DNA of 64,000 nucleotides from Streptomyces sp. NBC_01341 (GCF_035946055.1 NZ_CP108364.1:2790001-2854000); one strand, 5' to 3'. Counted from the first letter of the stretch, positions 38,099-46,766 are shown. Numbers and translations: made by a program. Notes: a model not told the origin generated them from the letters alone.

Positions 38099-40585
38099 TC
38101 ACCCCGTCACATCGTCAGGCGTGTTGATGACCTTAACGTTGATGCCCCGCTCCTCGAAGAGCTCCCGCGCCGCCTCGGCGACGTCCGGGTCGGACAGGTG
38201 CCACTCGACAGGCTTGCCCCGGGCCGCGTCCACCTGCCGGGTCGCCTGGTCCGCCCAGCGCTGCTGGACCTTCGGGGTGAGCTCCCCGGTCTCGGCGTTG
38301 TAGAAGTCCTTGCCCCGGTAGCCGTACTTCGCCTCCAGGTAGGTACCGCGCGCGGCGTCCCAGCCGTCGAAGTCGACCGGCTTCCCCGTGAGCTTGTCGA
38401 GCGGGACCTGGTACTCCTTGCCGCGGGTCACCTTGGAGATCTGCTCCTGGTAGCGCGCGCCCATCTCGGTCGGGTAGTTCCAGACGCCGGGCTTGATCTT
38501 CGTCCAGGCGCCTGTGCCACCGTCCTTCGAACCGGCCCGGGGGTTCCTGAGATCCTTGTACCAGGCCGGCTTGGGCTGGTTCCTGGCCCTCTCCAGCTCC
38601 TTCTTCCGCTTGGCCTCGGCAGCGGCCTTCTTCGCCTCGTCGGCCTGCCTCTGCGCCTCTTCGGCGGCTGCCTTCTTCTCGGGGTCCACCTCGTCGCACC
38701 GCTCGGTACGGAACCCGACGCGCACCGAGGCGCGCGCGGCCGCCATGACGCCGGTGCCACTGCCGGGGACCCCGACCGTGCCGGTACGCGTACCGGGGTG
38801 GCCGTCCGTGCCCGTCCCGCCATCGCCGCCGTCGCCGTACGGCACGCGCAGGAGGCCGCCCAGTCCGACGGTGCAGCCGGTCAGGCCCGCCTCGTCCGCG
38901 GCGTCGTCCGCGTGCTTCTGCGCATCGGCGGCGGCCTTCCCGGCGCCCTCCACATCGCCGGCCTTGGCGGCCTTCCTGGCCTTCGCCGCAGCCTCGGAAG
39001 CCTTCTGGGCGACCTCACCCAGCTTTCCGAGCTTGCCCAGTTTGCCGAGCTTCCCCACCTTGCCGACGAGCTTGGCCTCGCCGTAACCGGGGATGAAGAG
39101 GGAGCCGATGTTCCAGAGGCCGGTGCCGATGGCCTGGCCCTCGTTCCCGTCCTTCCACTGGTCCCGCACCTCGTCGCCGATGAAGACGTCGTCGAGGACC
39201 TTCAGGCCGGTGCCGCCGCTGGCCTTGGTCCAGTCCCAGGCGGCCCCGAGGTAGTCACCGTCGGACCACTTGTCGCCGGCGCCCTCCGAGTCCTTGGACC
39301 AGCTGTCGCCGAGGCTCTTGCCGTAGTCCATAAGGCCGTTCCACGCCTTGACGGGGTGGATGACCGTGTCGAACGTGCCGGTGACATCACCCCACAGGCC
39401 GTCGGCGAAGACGCCCGTGAAGAACCCGCCAGTCTGGTGCCCGGCGCAGGAGAAGAACGCGCCCACGCCCGAGGTGCAGCTCTCGCCGCCCTTCTCCTCG
39501 TCACCACCGCCGCCCCCCGGATCGCCGCCGTCCGCGCCGCCCGAGTCGTCCACGTCGTCGCCGTCGTCCCCGACCTGCACGGCCCCGGGGTCACCGCTGG
39601 AGCCGTCGGTGGAACCACCCGAGGCGGCTCCACCGGTGGCAGAACCGCCGCCGGTGGTGCCGGTGGTGGTGGTGCCGGGGGTGGTGCTGCCGGTGGTTCC
39701 CCCGCTGGTGCCCCCACCGCCGCCGGTTCCCCCGCTGGTGCCCCCACCGCCGCCGGTTCCCCCGCTGGTGCCCGCGTCCGTACCACCCGCCCCCGTACCC
39801 CCCGAGGCGGCTCCACCTGCGCCCGTACCCGCCGAGGCTGCGCCGCCGCTCGCCCCCGTACCGCCGGGATCGCCGCCCTCGGGAACGCCCTCCCCGTCGG
39901 AGTCGGATCCGTCGCCCGCGACGACCTCGCCCCCGCCGGGCGCAGGGCATGCGCTGCCGGTCAGTTCGCAGATGGCGCTGCGCATCCCCCCGGCCACCTG
40001 GCCGCCGATCCCGGTCGCCAGGAGGCCGCCGATGATGGCGACGACGATCACGATCAGGCCCAGGTACTCCGTCGCCGTCTGGCCCCCGTCCCGGCGCCAC
40101 CGGATCAACCGCGGGAGGCTGAACGGCCGGTGCGCGACGCGCTGCGCGACCGGCACATCGAACCAGTCGCGCGAGCTGCGGCGCAGCAGCAGGATCAGGC
40201 CGACGACCGGGATCACCAGCTGCGGTACGCCCCGCGCGCCGCCGTCCCCGCCCAGCGTCGCCAGCGCGCCGAGCAGGAACCACGTCTGTACGGCGACGAG
40301 ACCGCGCCAGATCCAGATGTCCCCGGAACGTACGTACGCCGACAGCGCGAGCCCCGCCACGCCCGGCAGCGCCGCGTACAGCAGGAGTCCGAGCAGCTCT
40401 CCGTCGATGGCGTCGACCGATGCGGCCTGGAGGAGTACGCCGACGCCCCCGACGACCGTGAACACGAACAGCGTCCGGACGAGGAGCAGCACCACCCACA
40501 ACGGCCGTGGCAGCGGGACCCCACCCGCCGGAGCCGAGAGCCCGCCGACGCCCCCCGATGCCGCAAATCCCCCTGTGCCAGACAC
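38099..40585 (-). CDS. Protein C: pilin-signal toxin with Tox-REase-5 domain
   Basis: 828 residues. Four N-terminal helices (about 29-53, 63-84, 93-112, 121-135), then a cytoplasmic basic stretch with RRDGG168|QTATE173YLG and a pilin-like helix. A long Gly/Ser/Thr linker (about 215-330) leads to a helical region with KLGKLGKLGKLG and Ala/Lys coiled coil. The C-terminal ~120 residues (DFDGWDAARGTYLEAKYGYRG, PVEWHLSDPDVAEAARELF) fit the Tox-REase-5 nuclease fold with D and ExK residues. GTG 40585 gives MSG as in A and B; ATG 40636 is an alternative. Confidence 0.86.
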   Translation of the reverse strand: MSGTGGFAASGGVGGLSAPAGGVPLPRPLWVVLLLVRTLFVFTVVGGVGVLLQAASVDAIDGELLGLLLYAALPGVAGLALSAYVRSGDIWIWRGLVAVQTWFLLGALATLGGDGGARGVPQLVIPVVGLILLLRRSSRDWFDVPVAQRVAHRPFSLPRLIRWRRDGGQTATEYLGLIVIVVAIIGGLLATGIGGQVAGGMRSAICELTGSACPAPGGGEVVAGDGSDSDGEGVPEGGDPGGTGASGGAASAGTGAGGAASGGTGAGGTDAGTSGGTGGGGGTSGGTGGGGGTSGGTTGSTTPGTTTTGTTGGGSATGGAASGGSTDGSSGDPGAVQVGDDGDDVDDSGGADGGDPGGGGGDEEKGGESCTSGVGAFFSCAGHQTGGFFTGVFADGLWGDVTGTFDTVIHPVKAWNGLMDYGKSLGDSWSKDSEGAGDKWSDGDYLGAAWDWTKASGGTGLKVLDDVFIGDEVRDQWKDGNEGQAIGTGLWNIGSLFIPGYGEAKLVGKVGKLGKLGKLGKLGEVAQKASEAAAKARKAAKAGDVEGAGKAAADAQKHADDAADEAGLTGCTVGLGGLLRVPYGDGGDGGTGTDGHPGTRTGTVGVPGSGTGVMAAARASVRVGFRTERCDEVDPEKKAAAEEAQRQADEAKKAAAEAKRKKELERARNQPKPAWYKDLRNPRAGSKDGGTGAWTKIKPGVWNYPTEMGARYQEQISKVTRGKEYQVPLDKLTGKPVDFDGWDAARGTYLEAKYGYRGKDFYNAETGELTPKVQQRWADQATRQVDAARGKPVEWHLSDPDVAEAARELFEERGINVKVINTPDDVTG
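39695..39773. repeat. 30-bp tandem repeat in the protein C linker
   Basis: Units begin at 39695, 39725 and 39755 (third partial). They encode a repeated GGTSGGTGGG-type linker. In-frame slippage would change linker length without breaking the gene. Confidence 0.8.
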
Positions 40586-40663
40586 TCCGGCCCCCAACCA
40601 GGCGCTGTGAGGCGAGAGTTCACCCGCCCGGTCCATCGGACCACGGCGGGGTGGCGGGAAGCA

Positions 40664-40679
40664 TGGGCCCCAGGGCCCA
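40664..40679 (-). promoter_or_regulatory. Tad-regulon motif, site 6 (protein C)
   Basis: TGGGCCC-CA-GGGCCCA, upstream of protein C. At 23 nt only a poor -10 (TCCGAT, 40635-40640) is found, so this promoter is the weakest match of the set. Confidence 0.6.
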
Positions 40680-40739
40680 AAAAGAGCCCGTTGTCCACAG
40701 CCCTGTGCGGCCCGCGCCCGGATCGTGGATCGTTGGCCC

Positions 40740-41732
40740 ATGAGCCGCACGGACGCCTGGAAGCCCCCGCACGCCCCGGAGACGCGCGCCCAGCGCCGTG
40801 ACCGCGAGTTACGGAAGCTGACCGCCCTGGCGTCCGGCGGCATCCTCCTCGTGTCGGAGGCGGTGGCCGCCGGCTGGCCGCCCCGGCTGCTGAACCGGCG
40901 TCTGCACACGGGCGGCTGGCAGCGGGTCCATCAGGGCGCGTGGGCTGCTCCCGGCCGCCTGGTGGACTGGCTGACCCGCGCCTGGGTCGCGCAGAAGCTG
41001 CAGCCGCACCTGGTCTGCAGTCACCGGACCGCTGCCGCACTGCACCTCGTGGAACTGCTGGGGCAGCCGTGCCCGGAGGCCCAGTTCACCGACCCGCGCC
41101 CCGGCGTGTACCGCCGCCCGGGCCTCCGCGTGCACCGCGCGGCACTCGGCCCGGCCGACCGGACGGTGCGCCGCGGGCTGTGCACGACCACTCCGGCCCG
41201 CACGGTCGGCGACCTCATAAGGTGCCTCCCGCGCGACGAGGCCGTCGTCGCCGCCGACTCGGCGCTCAGCGCCCGTACGGTACGCGGGGTCCGGCGCCCC
41301 CCGCTGCTCGACACGGCCGCCCTGCGGACCGAGCTGGCCACCCGCCGCGCGGGCGCCGCCCGTGCCCGCGCCTGGCTGCCCCTTCTCGATCCCCGGTCCG
41401 GCTCCCCCGCCGAGACCGTCGCGCGCCTCCGCCTGCACGACGCGGGCCTGCACCCCGTCACTCAGGCCGTCCTGTGCACCCCGTCGGGCCGCAGCCTCCG
41501 CCCCGACTTCCTCTTCCCCGCCCAGGGTCTGGTGGTCGAGATCGAGGGCTGGGCCTTCCACGGGTCGCGCGAGGCCCACGCCTCCGACCTCCGCCGCTTC
41601 AACGCACTGCAGAGCTGCCCGGAGGTCCGCCGCATCCTGCGGTTCACCGCCAACGAGGTCTTCCACCACCCGGACCGCTTCATCGCCGAGGTCCGCGCCG
41701 CCCTCGCCTTGACCGCCGGACTGGAGAACTGA
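40740..41732 (+). CDS. AbiEi-like winged-helix protein with DUF559-type endonuclease fold
   Basis: 330 residues. The N-terminal part (ASGGILLVSEAVAAGWPPRLLNRRLHTGGWQRVHQGAW) matches the type IV antitoxin AbiEi winged-helix region. The C-terminal part (LRPDFLFPAQGLVVEIEGWAFHG..RRFNALQ) matches the Vsr/DUF559 nuclease-like fold (D, E and R residues). No AbiEii toxin is adjacent, so this is probably one of the stand-alone actinobacterial versions. Role unknown. Divergent from protein C. Confidence 0.8.
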   Translation: MSRTDAWKPPHAPETRAQRRDRELRKLTALASGGILLVSEAVAAGWPPRLLNRRLHTGGWQRVHQGAWAAPGRLVDWLTRAWVAQKLQPHLVCSHRTAAALHLVELLGQPCPEAQFTDPRPGVYRRPGLRVHRAALGPADRTVRRGLCTTTPARTVGDLIRCLPRDEAVVAADSALSARTVRGVRRPPLLDTAALRTELATRRAGAARARAWLPLLDPRSGSPAETVARLRLHDAGLHPVTQAVLCTPSGRSLRPDFLFPAQGLVVEIEGWAFHGSREAHASDLRRFNALQSCPEVRRILRFTANEVFHHPDRFIAEVRAALALTAGLEN

Positions 41733-42246
41733 CCTGACGGAGGCCGGGGTTAGTGAGGGGGGGTGGCAGGGGGTGGCAGCGGGCGGCAGGGGGGTGACAG
41801 GGGGGTGACAGGGGGCGGAAGCGGCCCGGTGGGGCGGCATACGACTCCGCCGACCGCTGGAGCGTCTCGCGCGCAAGCGCGCACAGCGGCAGCAACGACA
41901 GGGTGGGCAGCAGGTCCGTCGCCACCTGCGCGTCCCAGCCACCGGGGCGTCCCAGCCACCCGGGGCGTCCCAGCCACCCGGGGCGCCGGGCCGGGCTCCC
42001 CCTTCCCGGCACGGGCGCGCAGCCGGGCCGCCGCACTGCAGAGGGGAGAACTGCCAAGCGGTAGGGGTTTCGGCCCGTCCCGAACGGCCCCGCTTGGAGC
42101 GCTTTCGTCTGAACTCCCCCCGTTACCGTCTTCGTGGCCCTGAAACAGGGCTCCCGGCCTCCGGCCCCGGTATGACTCGGTCCCCCAGTCGATGATGATC
42201 GAAAAGGTGGTGTCGCCGGTGCCGGAGGCATTGGCAGACCGCTGAT
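41733..42246. other. Repeat-bearing region left of the IS110 element
   Basis: About 510 bp without a gene. It holds G-rich tandem elements (41757-41818, GGGGGTGACA repeated) and the 18-bp repeats at 41931-41983. Open frames here are GC artefacts. It may be a decayed or insertion-prone site. Confidence 0.5.
41931..41983. repeat. Three tandem 17-18 bp repeats
   Basis: CGTCCCAGCCACCCGGGG at 41948-41965 and 41966-41983, with a first copy lacking one C at 41931-41947. Confidence 0.85.
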
Positions 42247-43569
42247 TAGAGGCACGAGCGCCCTTGGGCAGTCTCTTCGTAACGTGGATGCCGGCACGCT
42301 GATGCCGCAGGTGAGGCCGGGGAGAACGCGAGCACGGGAGCGAAGGACATGACGGACGAGAGTGGCATCGACATCTATCTGGGCCTGGACGTCGGGAAGA
42401 GCGATCACCACGCCACCGCTGTGAACCGGGCGGGGAAGAAGGTGTTCGACAAGCCGCTGCCCAATAGCGAACCAAGGCTGCGGGAGCTATTCGACAAGCT
42501 CCAGGCCAAGCACGGAACGGTACTGGTGGTCGTTGACCAGCCGGCTTCCATCGGGGCCCTGCCGCTGGCGGTCGCCCGGGACGCAGGATGTCAGGTCGCC
42601 TACCTGCCCGGACTCACGATGCGGCGGATCGCCGATCTTTACCCTGGCGAGGCGAAAACGGACGCCCGCGACGCGTTCATCATCGCGGACGCCGCCCGAG
42701 CGATGCCTCATACCCTGAGGACGATCGATCTCGCGGACGAGACCGTTGCCGAGCTCGCGATGATCGCCGGGTTCGACGATGATCTCGCGGGCGAGTCCAC
42801 ACGGATCGCCAACCGGCTTCGTGGCCTTCTCACCCAGATCCACCCGTCCCTGGAACGAGTCTTGGGACCGCGGATCCAGCACCCGGCCGCGCTCAAGCTG
42901 CTGGACCAGTTCGGCTCCCCGGCCCAGATCCGCAAAGCCGGACGCCGTCGCCTCGTGACCCTGATACGTCCCAAGGCACCCAGGATGGCCGAGCGACTGA
43001 TCGAGGACATCTTCACCGCACTCGACGAACAGACCGTCGTCGTCCCCGGCACCGACGCTGCCGCGCTGATCGTCCCCAGCCTCGCCACTTCACTCCAGTC
43101 CGTCCTTGAACAGCGCAAACTCCTCGCTGCCCGGATTGAGGAACTCCTGGACGCCCACCCTCTTTCCCAGGTCCTGATCTCGATGCCCGGCATCGGGATC
43201 AGGACCGCGGCCCGCATCCTCATCGACGTCGGCGACGGCAGCGGCTTCGCCACCGCCGGACACCTCGCCGCCTACGCCGGCCTCGCGCCCGTGACCAGGA
43301 ACTCCGGCTCCTCCATCCGCGGCGAACATCCCTCCCGGCGAGGCAACAAACAACTCAAGAGGGCCTTCTACCTCGCTGCGTTCGCCTCGCTCTCCCAGCC
43401 CGAGTCACGCGCTTACTACGACCGCAAACGCCGCGAGGGGAAACACCACATCGCCGCCCTCATCGCACTCGCCCGACGCCGCATCGACGTCCTCTTCGCC
43501 ATGCTCCGAGACGGAACCTTCTACCAACCACCCACACCAGCAACGGCTTGACGAAAACCATAGAGGCAC
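42247..43569 (+). mobile_element. IS110-family insertion sequence
   Basis: The transposase gene is flanked by the 9-bp direct repeat TAGAGGCAC (42247-42255 and 43561-43569). An inverted pair CGAAAAGGTG/CACCTTTTCG lies at 42200-42209 and 43567-43576. Either may mark the ends; IS110 elements lack ordinary terminal inverted repeats. The non-coding part is upstream of the transposase, where IS110-group elements encode their bridge RNA. Boundaries are uncertain by about 50 bp. Confidence 0.6.
42349..43551 (+). CDS. IS110-family transposase (DEDD + Tnp20)
   Basis: 400 residues, apparently intact. N-terminal RuvC-like DEDD domain (YLGLDVGKSDHHATAV with first Asp; KTDARDAFIIADAAR with the later acids) and C-terminal Transposase_20 domain (LISMPGIGIRTAARILIDVGDGSGFATAGHLAAYAGLAP, GNKQLKRAFYLAAF) with the serine region (SGSSIRG). 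It recombines DNA guided by a bridge RNA. Codon use is less extreme than its neighbours, consistent with recent arrival. Confidence 0.95.
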   Translation: MTDESGIDIYLGLDVGKSDHHATAVNRAGKKVFDKPLPNSEPRLRELFDKLQAKHGTVLVVVDQPASIGALPLAVARDAGCQVAYLPGLTMRRIADLYPGEAKTDARDAFIIADAARAMPHTLRTIDLADETVAELAMIAGFDDDLAGESTRIANRLRGLLTQIHPSLERVLGPRIQHPAALKLLDQFGSPAQIRKAGRRRLVTLIRPKAPRMAERLIEDIFTALDEQTVVVPGTDAAALIVPSLATSLQSVLEQRKLLAARIEELLDAHPLSQVLISMPGIGIRTAARILIDVGDGSGFATAGHLAAYAGLAPVTRNSGSSIRGEHPSRRGNKQLKRAFYLAAFASLSQPESRAYYDRKRREGKHHIAALIALARRRIDVLFAMLRDGTFYQPPTPATA

Positions 43570-43576
43570 CTTTTCG

Positions 43577-44047
43577 CTACTGCGGCAGCACCACCCATGA
43601 CGTGACGCCCGTATCGGGGGCCTGGGCGGCACGGAGGCCCCAGTCGCCGCCCCAGTCGTCGACGACGGCCGCGAGCAGCCAGAGCGCCCGGCGACGCCGG
43701 ACCTCGCAGAGGGCGAGGGTGTCCGGGTCCGGGTGGTGGGGGTGCTGGTCCCAGAGGACGAGGCGGAGGGTGCCGTCGCGTCGGCGCAGCGAGAGGTATA
43801 GGTCGCGGCCGGGAGTCAGCGCCACGTTGACGGAGATGAGTTCGGTCACGACGTGCGTGACGGGCCATGCGTGGGAACGGAGCCCGTGCGCGGGCAGCGC
43901 CGCCGTGACCGCGCGCCGCCCGACCGCCGCGCTGCGGGGATCACCGGGCAGCGTGAGGCTGAGGACGAGCCCCGGGGGTGGGTAGGGGTGCGGCGCCCTC
44001 GCCGGGCACAGGACCGTGCGTTGGGGTGGGGGCGAGTACGGGTGCAT
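43577..44047 (-). CDS. HATPase_c-like anti-sigma-type protein
   Basis: 156 residues. VTHVVTELISVNVALTPGRDLYLSLRRRDGTLRLVLWD resembles the N-box and core of the small Streptomyces RsbW-like ATPase proteins, which mostly have ELVTNAV; here it is ELISVNV, so ATP binding may be altered. ATG 44047 has GGGAG upstream. The IS110 element ends at most a few bases before its stop, so the native downstream context has been changed. Confidence 0.75.
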   Translation of the reverse strand: MHPYSPPPQRTVLCPARAPHPYPPPGLVLSLTLPGDPRSAAVGRRAVTAALPAHGLRSHAWPVTHVVTELISVNVALTPGRDLYLSLRRRDGTLRLVLWDQHPHHPDPDTLALCEVRRRRALWLLAAVVDDWGGDWGLRAAQAPDTGVTSWVVLPQ

Positions 44048-44246
44048 GGGTGACTCCCGGGTGCGAGGGCCGAGTTGACGGTCACCGCCGCCGCGGCCGA
44101 GCTGTGGCCTGTCTCCCTGGCGCGGGCCCACCCCTCCCAGGGCAGGAGCTACGGGCGGGACCGCGCGATGCACTTCGGCTGGGCGCGCAGTGGGTTGCGG
44201 TGTGTGAGCCACGGTAGACCCTGAGTGGCACAGGTGTCTCTAATAC

Positions 44247-44262
44247 GGAGGCAATTGCCTCC
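44247..44262 (+). promoter_or_regulatory. Perfect palindrome before the XRE regulator
   Basis: 16-bp perfect palindrome GGAGGCAATTGCCTCC, 66 nt before the XRE start. TAATAC just upstream (44241-44246) could be a -10. Good candidate for an autoregulatory operator. Confidence 0.5.
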
Positions 44263-44328
44263 TTACGAGTGGACCGGGTACCTGACTCAGCGGCAGACTG
44301 TGCCTATCGTCGGCGGAAGAAGAGGGCC

Positions 44329-45180
44329 ATGCCGAGCAGTTCCACCCCTACCGAGCGGCAACGGCGCCTCGGCGCCGAGCTCCGAAAGATGCGCACCGCC
44401 GCCGAGGCCACGACTGCGTACGCAGCAGGCCTGCTCGGTGTGGACAGGACGAAGATCTCCAACATGGAGGTCGGCGTCCGGCCCGTGGCACCCGAGCGGG
44501 TTCGCACACTCGCCTGCAACTATGCGTGCGCCGACGGTCGTTACGTCGACGCGCTCGTGGAGATGGCAGAGCAACGCGAGCGCGGCTGGTGGGAGCAGTA
44601 CCGGGGCACTCTGCCTTCCGGCCTGCTGGACATCGCCGAGCTCGAATGGAACGCCGTGCGCATCCGTACCGCGCAGACGGTCCACCTTCCGGGGCTGCTC
44701 CACACCGATGGGTACGCTCGCGCGGTCTTCGGCGCCGTACTGCCGGCGCTCTCACGACTGGAGGTCGAGCTGCGCGTGGCCCATCGCATGGAGCGGCAGC
44801 AGGTGCTGGACCGCGAGAACCCGGTCGACTACGTGGGCTACGTCCATGAAGCCGCGCTGCGGATGCAGTTCGGCGGGCGCGACGTCACCCGAAACCAGCT
44901 CGCATACCTGTGCGCGGCATCCGAGCGCGCGAACATCGACCTACGAGTCGTCCCGGTGAGCCGTGGGGCCTTCCCCGGCGCGGGACACGCACTCCTGTAC
45001 GCGCACGGCGCCGTGCCTCAACTGGACACGGTGCAACTTGACTCCGCGCACGGCCCGGAATTCATGCACGCCGAAGCGCAGCTCACCAAGTACCGAGCCC
45101 ATCTGGACTGGATGGAGGAAGCGGCGCTGGGCGTCGCTGAGTCACGCGACTTCATCCACGCCGTCGCACGTCAACTTTGA
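44329..45180 (+). CDS. XRE-family regulator with DUF5753 domain
   Basis: 283 residues: an N-terminal helix-turn-helix (LGAELRKMRTAAEATTAYAAGLLGVDRTKISNMEVGVRPV) and the C-terminal DUF5753 (Scr1-type) domain (QTVHLPGLLHTDGYARAVF, DRENPVDYVGYVHEAALRMQFGG). These pair with DUF397 proteins in Streptomyces as toxin-antitoxin-like or developmental switches. GAAGAAGAGGG precedes ATG 44329. Confidence 0.92.
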   Translation: MPSSSTPTERQRRLGAELRKMRTAAEATTAYAAGLLGVDRTKISNMEVGVRPVAPERVRTLACNYACADGRYVDALVEMAEQRERGWWEQYRGTLPSGLLDIAELEWNAVRIRTAQTVHLPGLLHTDGYARAVFGAVLPALSRLEVELRVAHRMERQQVLDRENPVDYVGYVHEAALRMQFGGRDVTRNQLAYLCAASERANIDLRVVPVSRGAFPGAGHALLYAHGAVPQLDTVQLDSAHGPEFMHAEAQLTKYRAHLDWMEEAALGVAESRDFIHAVARQL

Positions 45181-45191
45181 GGAGGCCCACG

Positions 45192-45383
45192 ATGGCCGAG
45201 ATCGACTGGGAAGACGCCTACTGCGGCGAGGGAAACAACTGTTTCCGGCTGGGGACGGACACCGAAGGTAACGGGTTCATCGCTGTCCTCGGCCAGGAGG
45301 ATCGTTACCTCACCGACAGCCGCGAGGCCCTCCAGCAGATGATCCGGGACATCAAGGCCGGTAAGGCCGATCACCTGCTGTAG
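45192..45383 (+). CDS. DUF397 protein
   Basis: 63-residue partner of the XRE/DUF5753 protein, with AGGAGG 6 nt before ATG 45192 and starting 11 nt after its stop. Sequence GNNCFRLGTDTEGNGFIAVLGQEDRYLTDSREALQQMIRDIKAGKADHL has the DUF397 C-terminal pattern (D-R and the helix). Its 3' end overlaps the convergent gene by 13 nt. Confidence 0.85.
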   Translation: MAEIDWEDAYCGEGNNCFRLGTDTEGNGFIAVLGQEDRYLTDSREALQQMIRDIKAGKADHLL

Positions 45384-46666
45384 GCGGCATTCCCCTCCGC
45401 ATGCCCGCCGGCCGGGCGCCTGCGGCGGCTCAGAAGCTGCCAGGCGCCCAGGCCCAGGACCAGCACAGTACCGACGCCGATCCCCGCGAAACCGACCGCT
45501 CGCATGGTGGAGTTCGTGCCGCTGCCGGGGACGCTGCTCCCGAGCCCGAACCCGGCCGCCTCCGCGTCACCGTCGTACGGGGGTCCCTGCTGCGCCGTGC
45601 CCTCGACGTTGACGTTCAACGTCATGGGGACGCTGCTGGGTACCTTGGGGTCGAGGGTGACCTGGACGTAGTACCAGCCCTGGAACCGCATCGCCGACGC
45701 CCCGTCCGTCCCCACCTCGAACCGGTTCGCGTACGCGGCCGGGGCCGTGCCGAGACCGACGCCGGTGGGGGCGCCCGTGTAGCCGGTGCTCTTGTCGGAG
45801 ACGGGGCCACGGGCCGTGTTGTACAGGGCGAGGCGCAGCCCGTTGACGGTGAAGAAGGATGAGTCCGCCGTGGCGTTGGCCAGCTGGGCCCGCAGGAAGA
45901 GCTGCTGGCCCCAGGCGACGGGCACCCGGTAGAAGCGGCTCTCGCCCGGCCGGATGTCATCCCTCCAAATGCCGCCATCCACGGCTGCCGCGTCGTTGAA
46001 CCCCGTGCCGCCGCTCACCTTCTGCGGAGTGCCGCCGCTGGGTGACGGGGCCTTCGAGCTCCAGCCGGTCGGGGCTGCCGGCTCATCGGCGCCGGGCTTG
46101 AGGCCGGGCTCGGCCATGTACGTCAGCTCGATCGGCCACTTCGCTCCGCCGCTGGTCTCCGTACCCGCCCAGGCCACGGTGTAGAGGTACTCCCCTGCCT
46201 CCTGGCACGGGGCGCTGCTGTCCTTGATGCGCCGCGACGCGTAGCTCGCGATCGTCCGAGCGGTCTCGCCCCCGAAGTACGCGGCCGGGCTGGAACCGCA
46301 CGTCGCTCCGTCGGCCGAGGTCAGGGAGACCTGGATGCCGTCGAGGATGCCGCTCTTGCTGCCGGGGGGCGGGGCGAGCACGGTGGAGACGTAGGCGTGG
46401 GACGCGTCGTCCAGCCGGACCCGGTAGTGCTTCTTCTGGCCCGGCGCGATGGTGTCCGAGTAGATCTTCGCCTGTTCCAGCTCGGGCCCGTCCACGCTCG
46501 ACTCCGCGCCGGTGACCGGCACCGATCCTTCGGCCGGCCGGTACGAGCGGGCGGCGCCTCCCGAGGCGTCGTCCTCACGGGGGGCCGCCGTCGCGGCGCT
46601 CGGCAGCAGCAGGACACAGAGTGCTGCCGCCACCCCGGCGGCGGCACCACCTCGGGGCCTCGACAC
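45371..46666 (-). CDS. Secreted, C-terminally anchored protein of the tad locus
   Basis: 431 residues: signal peptide (GVAAALCVLLLPSAATA), two related-looking beta domains (SDTIAPGQKKHYRVRLDD and DDIRPGESRFYRVPVAWGQQLFLRAQL), then one C-terminal helix (AVGFAGIGVGTVLVLGLGAWQLL) and a basic tail. A membrane-anchored surface protein. Not recognised as a named family; the paired (D)xIxPGExxxYRV blocks suggest duplicated domains. Last gene of the tad-locus run. Confidence 0.8.
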   Translation of the reverse strand: MSRPRGGAAAGVAAALCVLLLPSAATAAPREDDASGGAARSYRPAEGSVPVTGAESSVDGPELEQAKIYSDTIAPGQKKHYRVRLDDASHAYVSTVLAPPPGSKSGILDGIQVSLTSADGATCGSSPAAYFGGETARTIASYASRRIKDSSAPCQEAGEYLYTVAWAGTETSGGAKWPIELTYMAEPGLKPGADEPAAPTGWSSKAPSPSGGTPQKVSGGTGFNDAAAVDGGIWRDDIRPGESRFYRVPVAWGQQLFLRAQLANATADSSFFTVNGLRLALYNTARGPVSDKSTGYTGAPTGVGLGTAPAAYANRFEVGTDGASAMRFQGWYYVQVTLDPKVPSSVPMTLNVNVEGTAQQGPPYDGDAEAAGFGLGSSVPGSGTNSTMRAVGFAGIGVGTVLVLGLGAWQLLSRRRRPAGGHAEGNAAYSR

Positions 46667-46766
46667 GATTCCGATTCCTCTCGTCGGGCACTGGGCCCCG
46701 TTCGTACGGCCGTCCGGTGCCCGACCCTACGGCCGCGGGCACCGGACCCCCGGACTGCGTGTCGCT

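Noticed and set aside
43577..44047. Disruption of the ATPase-fold gene by IS110
   Set aside because: Its stop codon lies just outside the element and the C-terminus reads normally, so the gene looks intact although its downstream context is changed.
46700..46720. Further copy of the regulon motif (TGGGCCCC) upstream of the anchored surface protein
   Set aside because: Only one half-site; the second half and a -10 at 22-23 nt are missing. The same applies to TGGGCCC at about 31,108.
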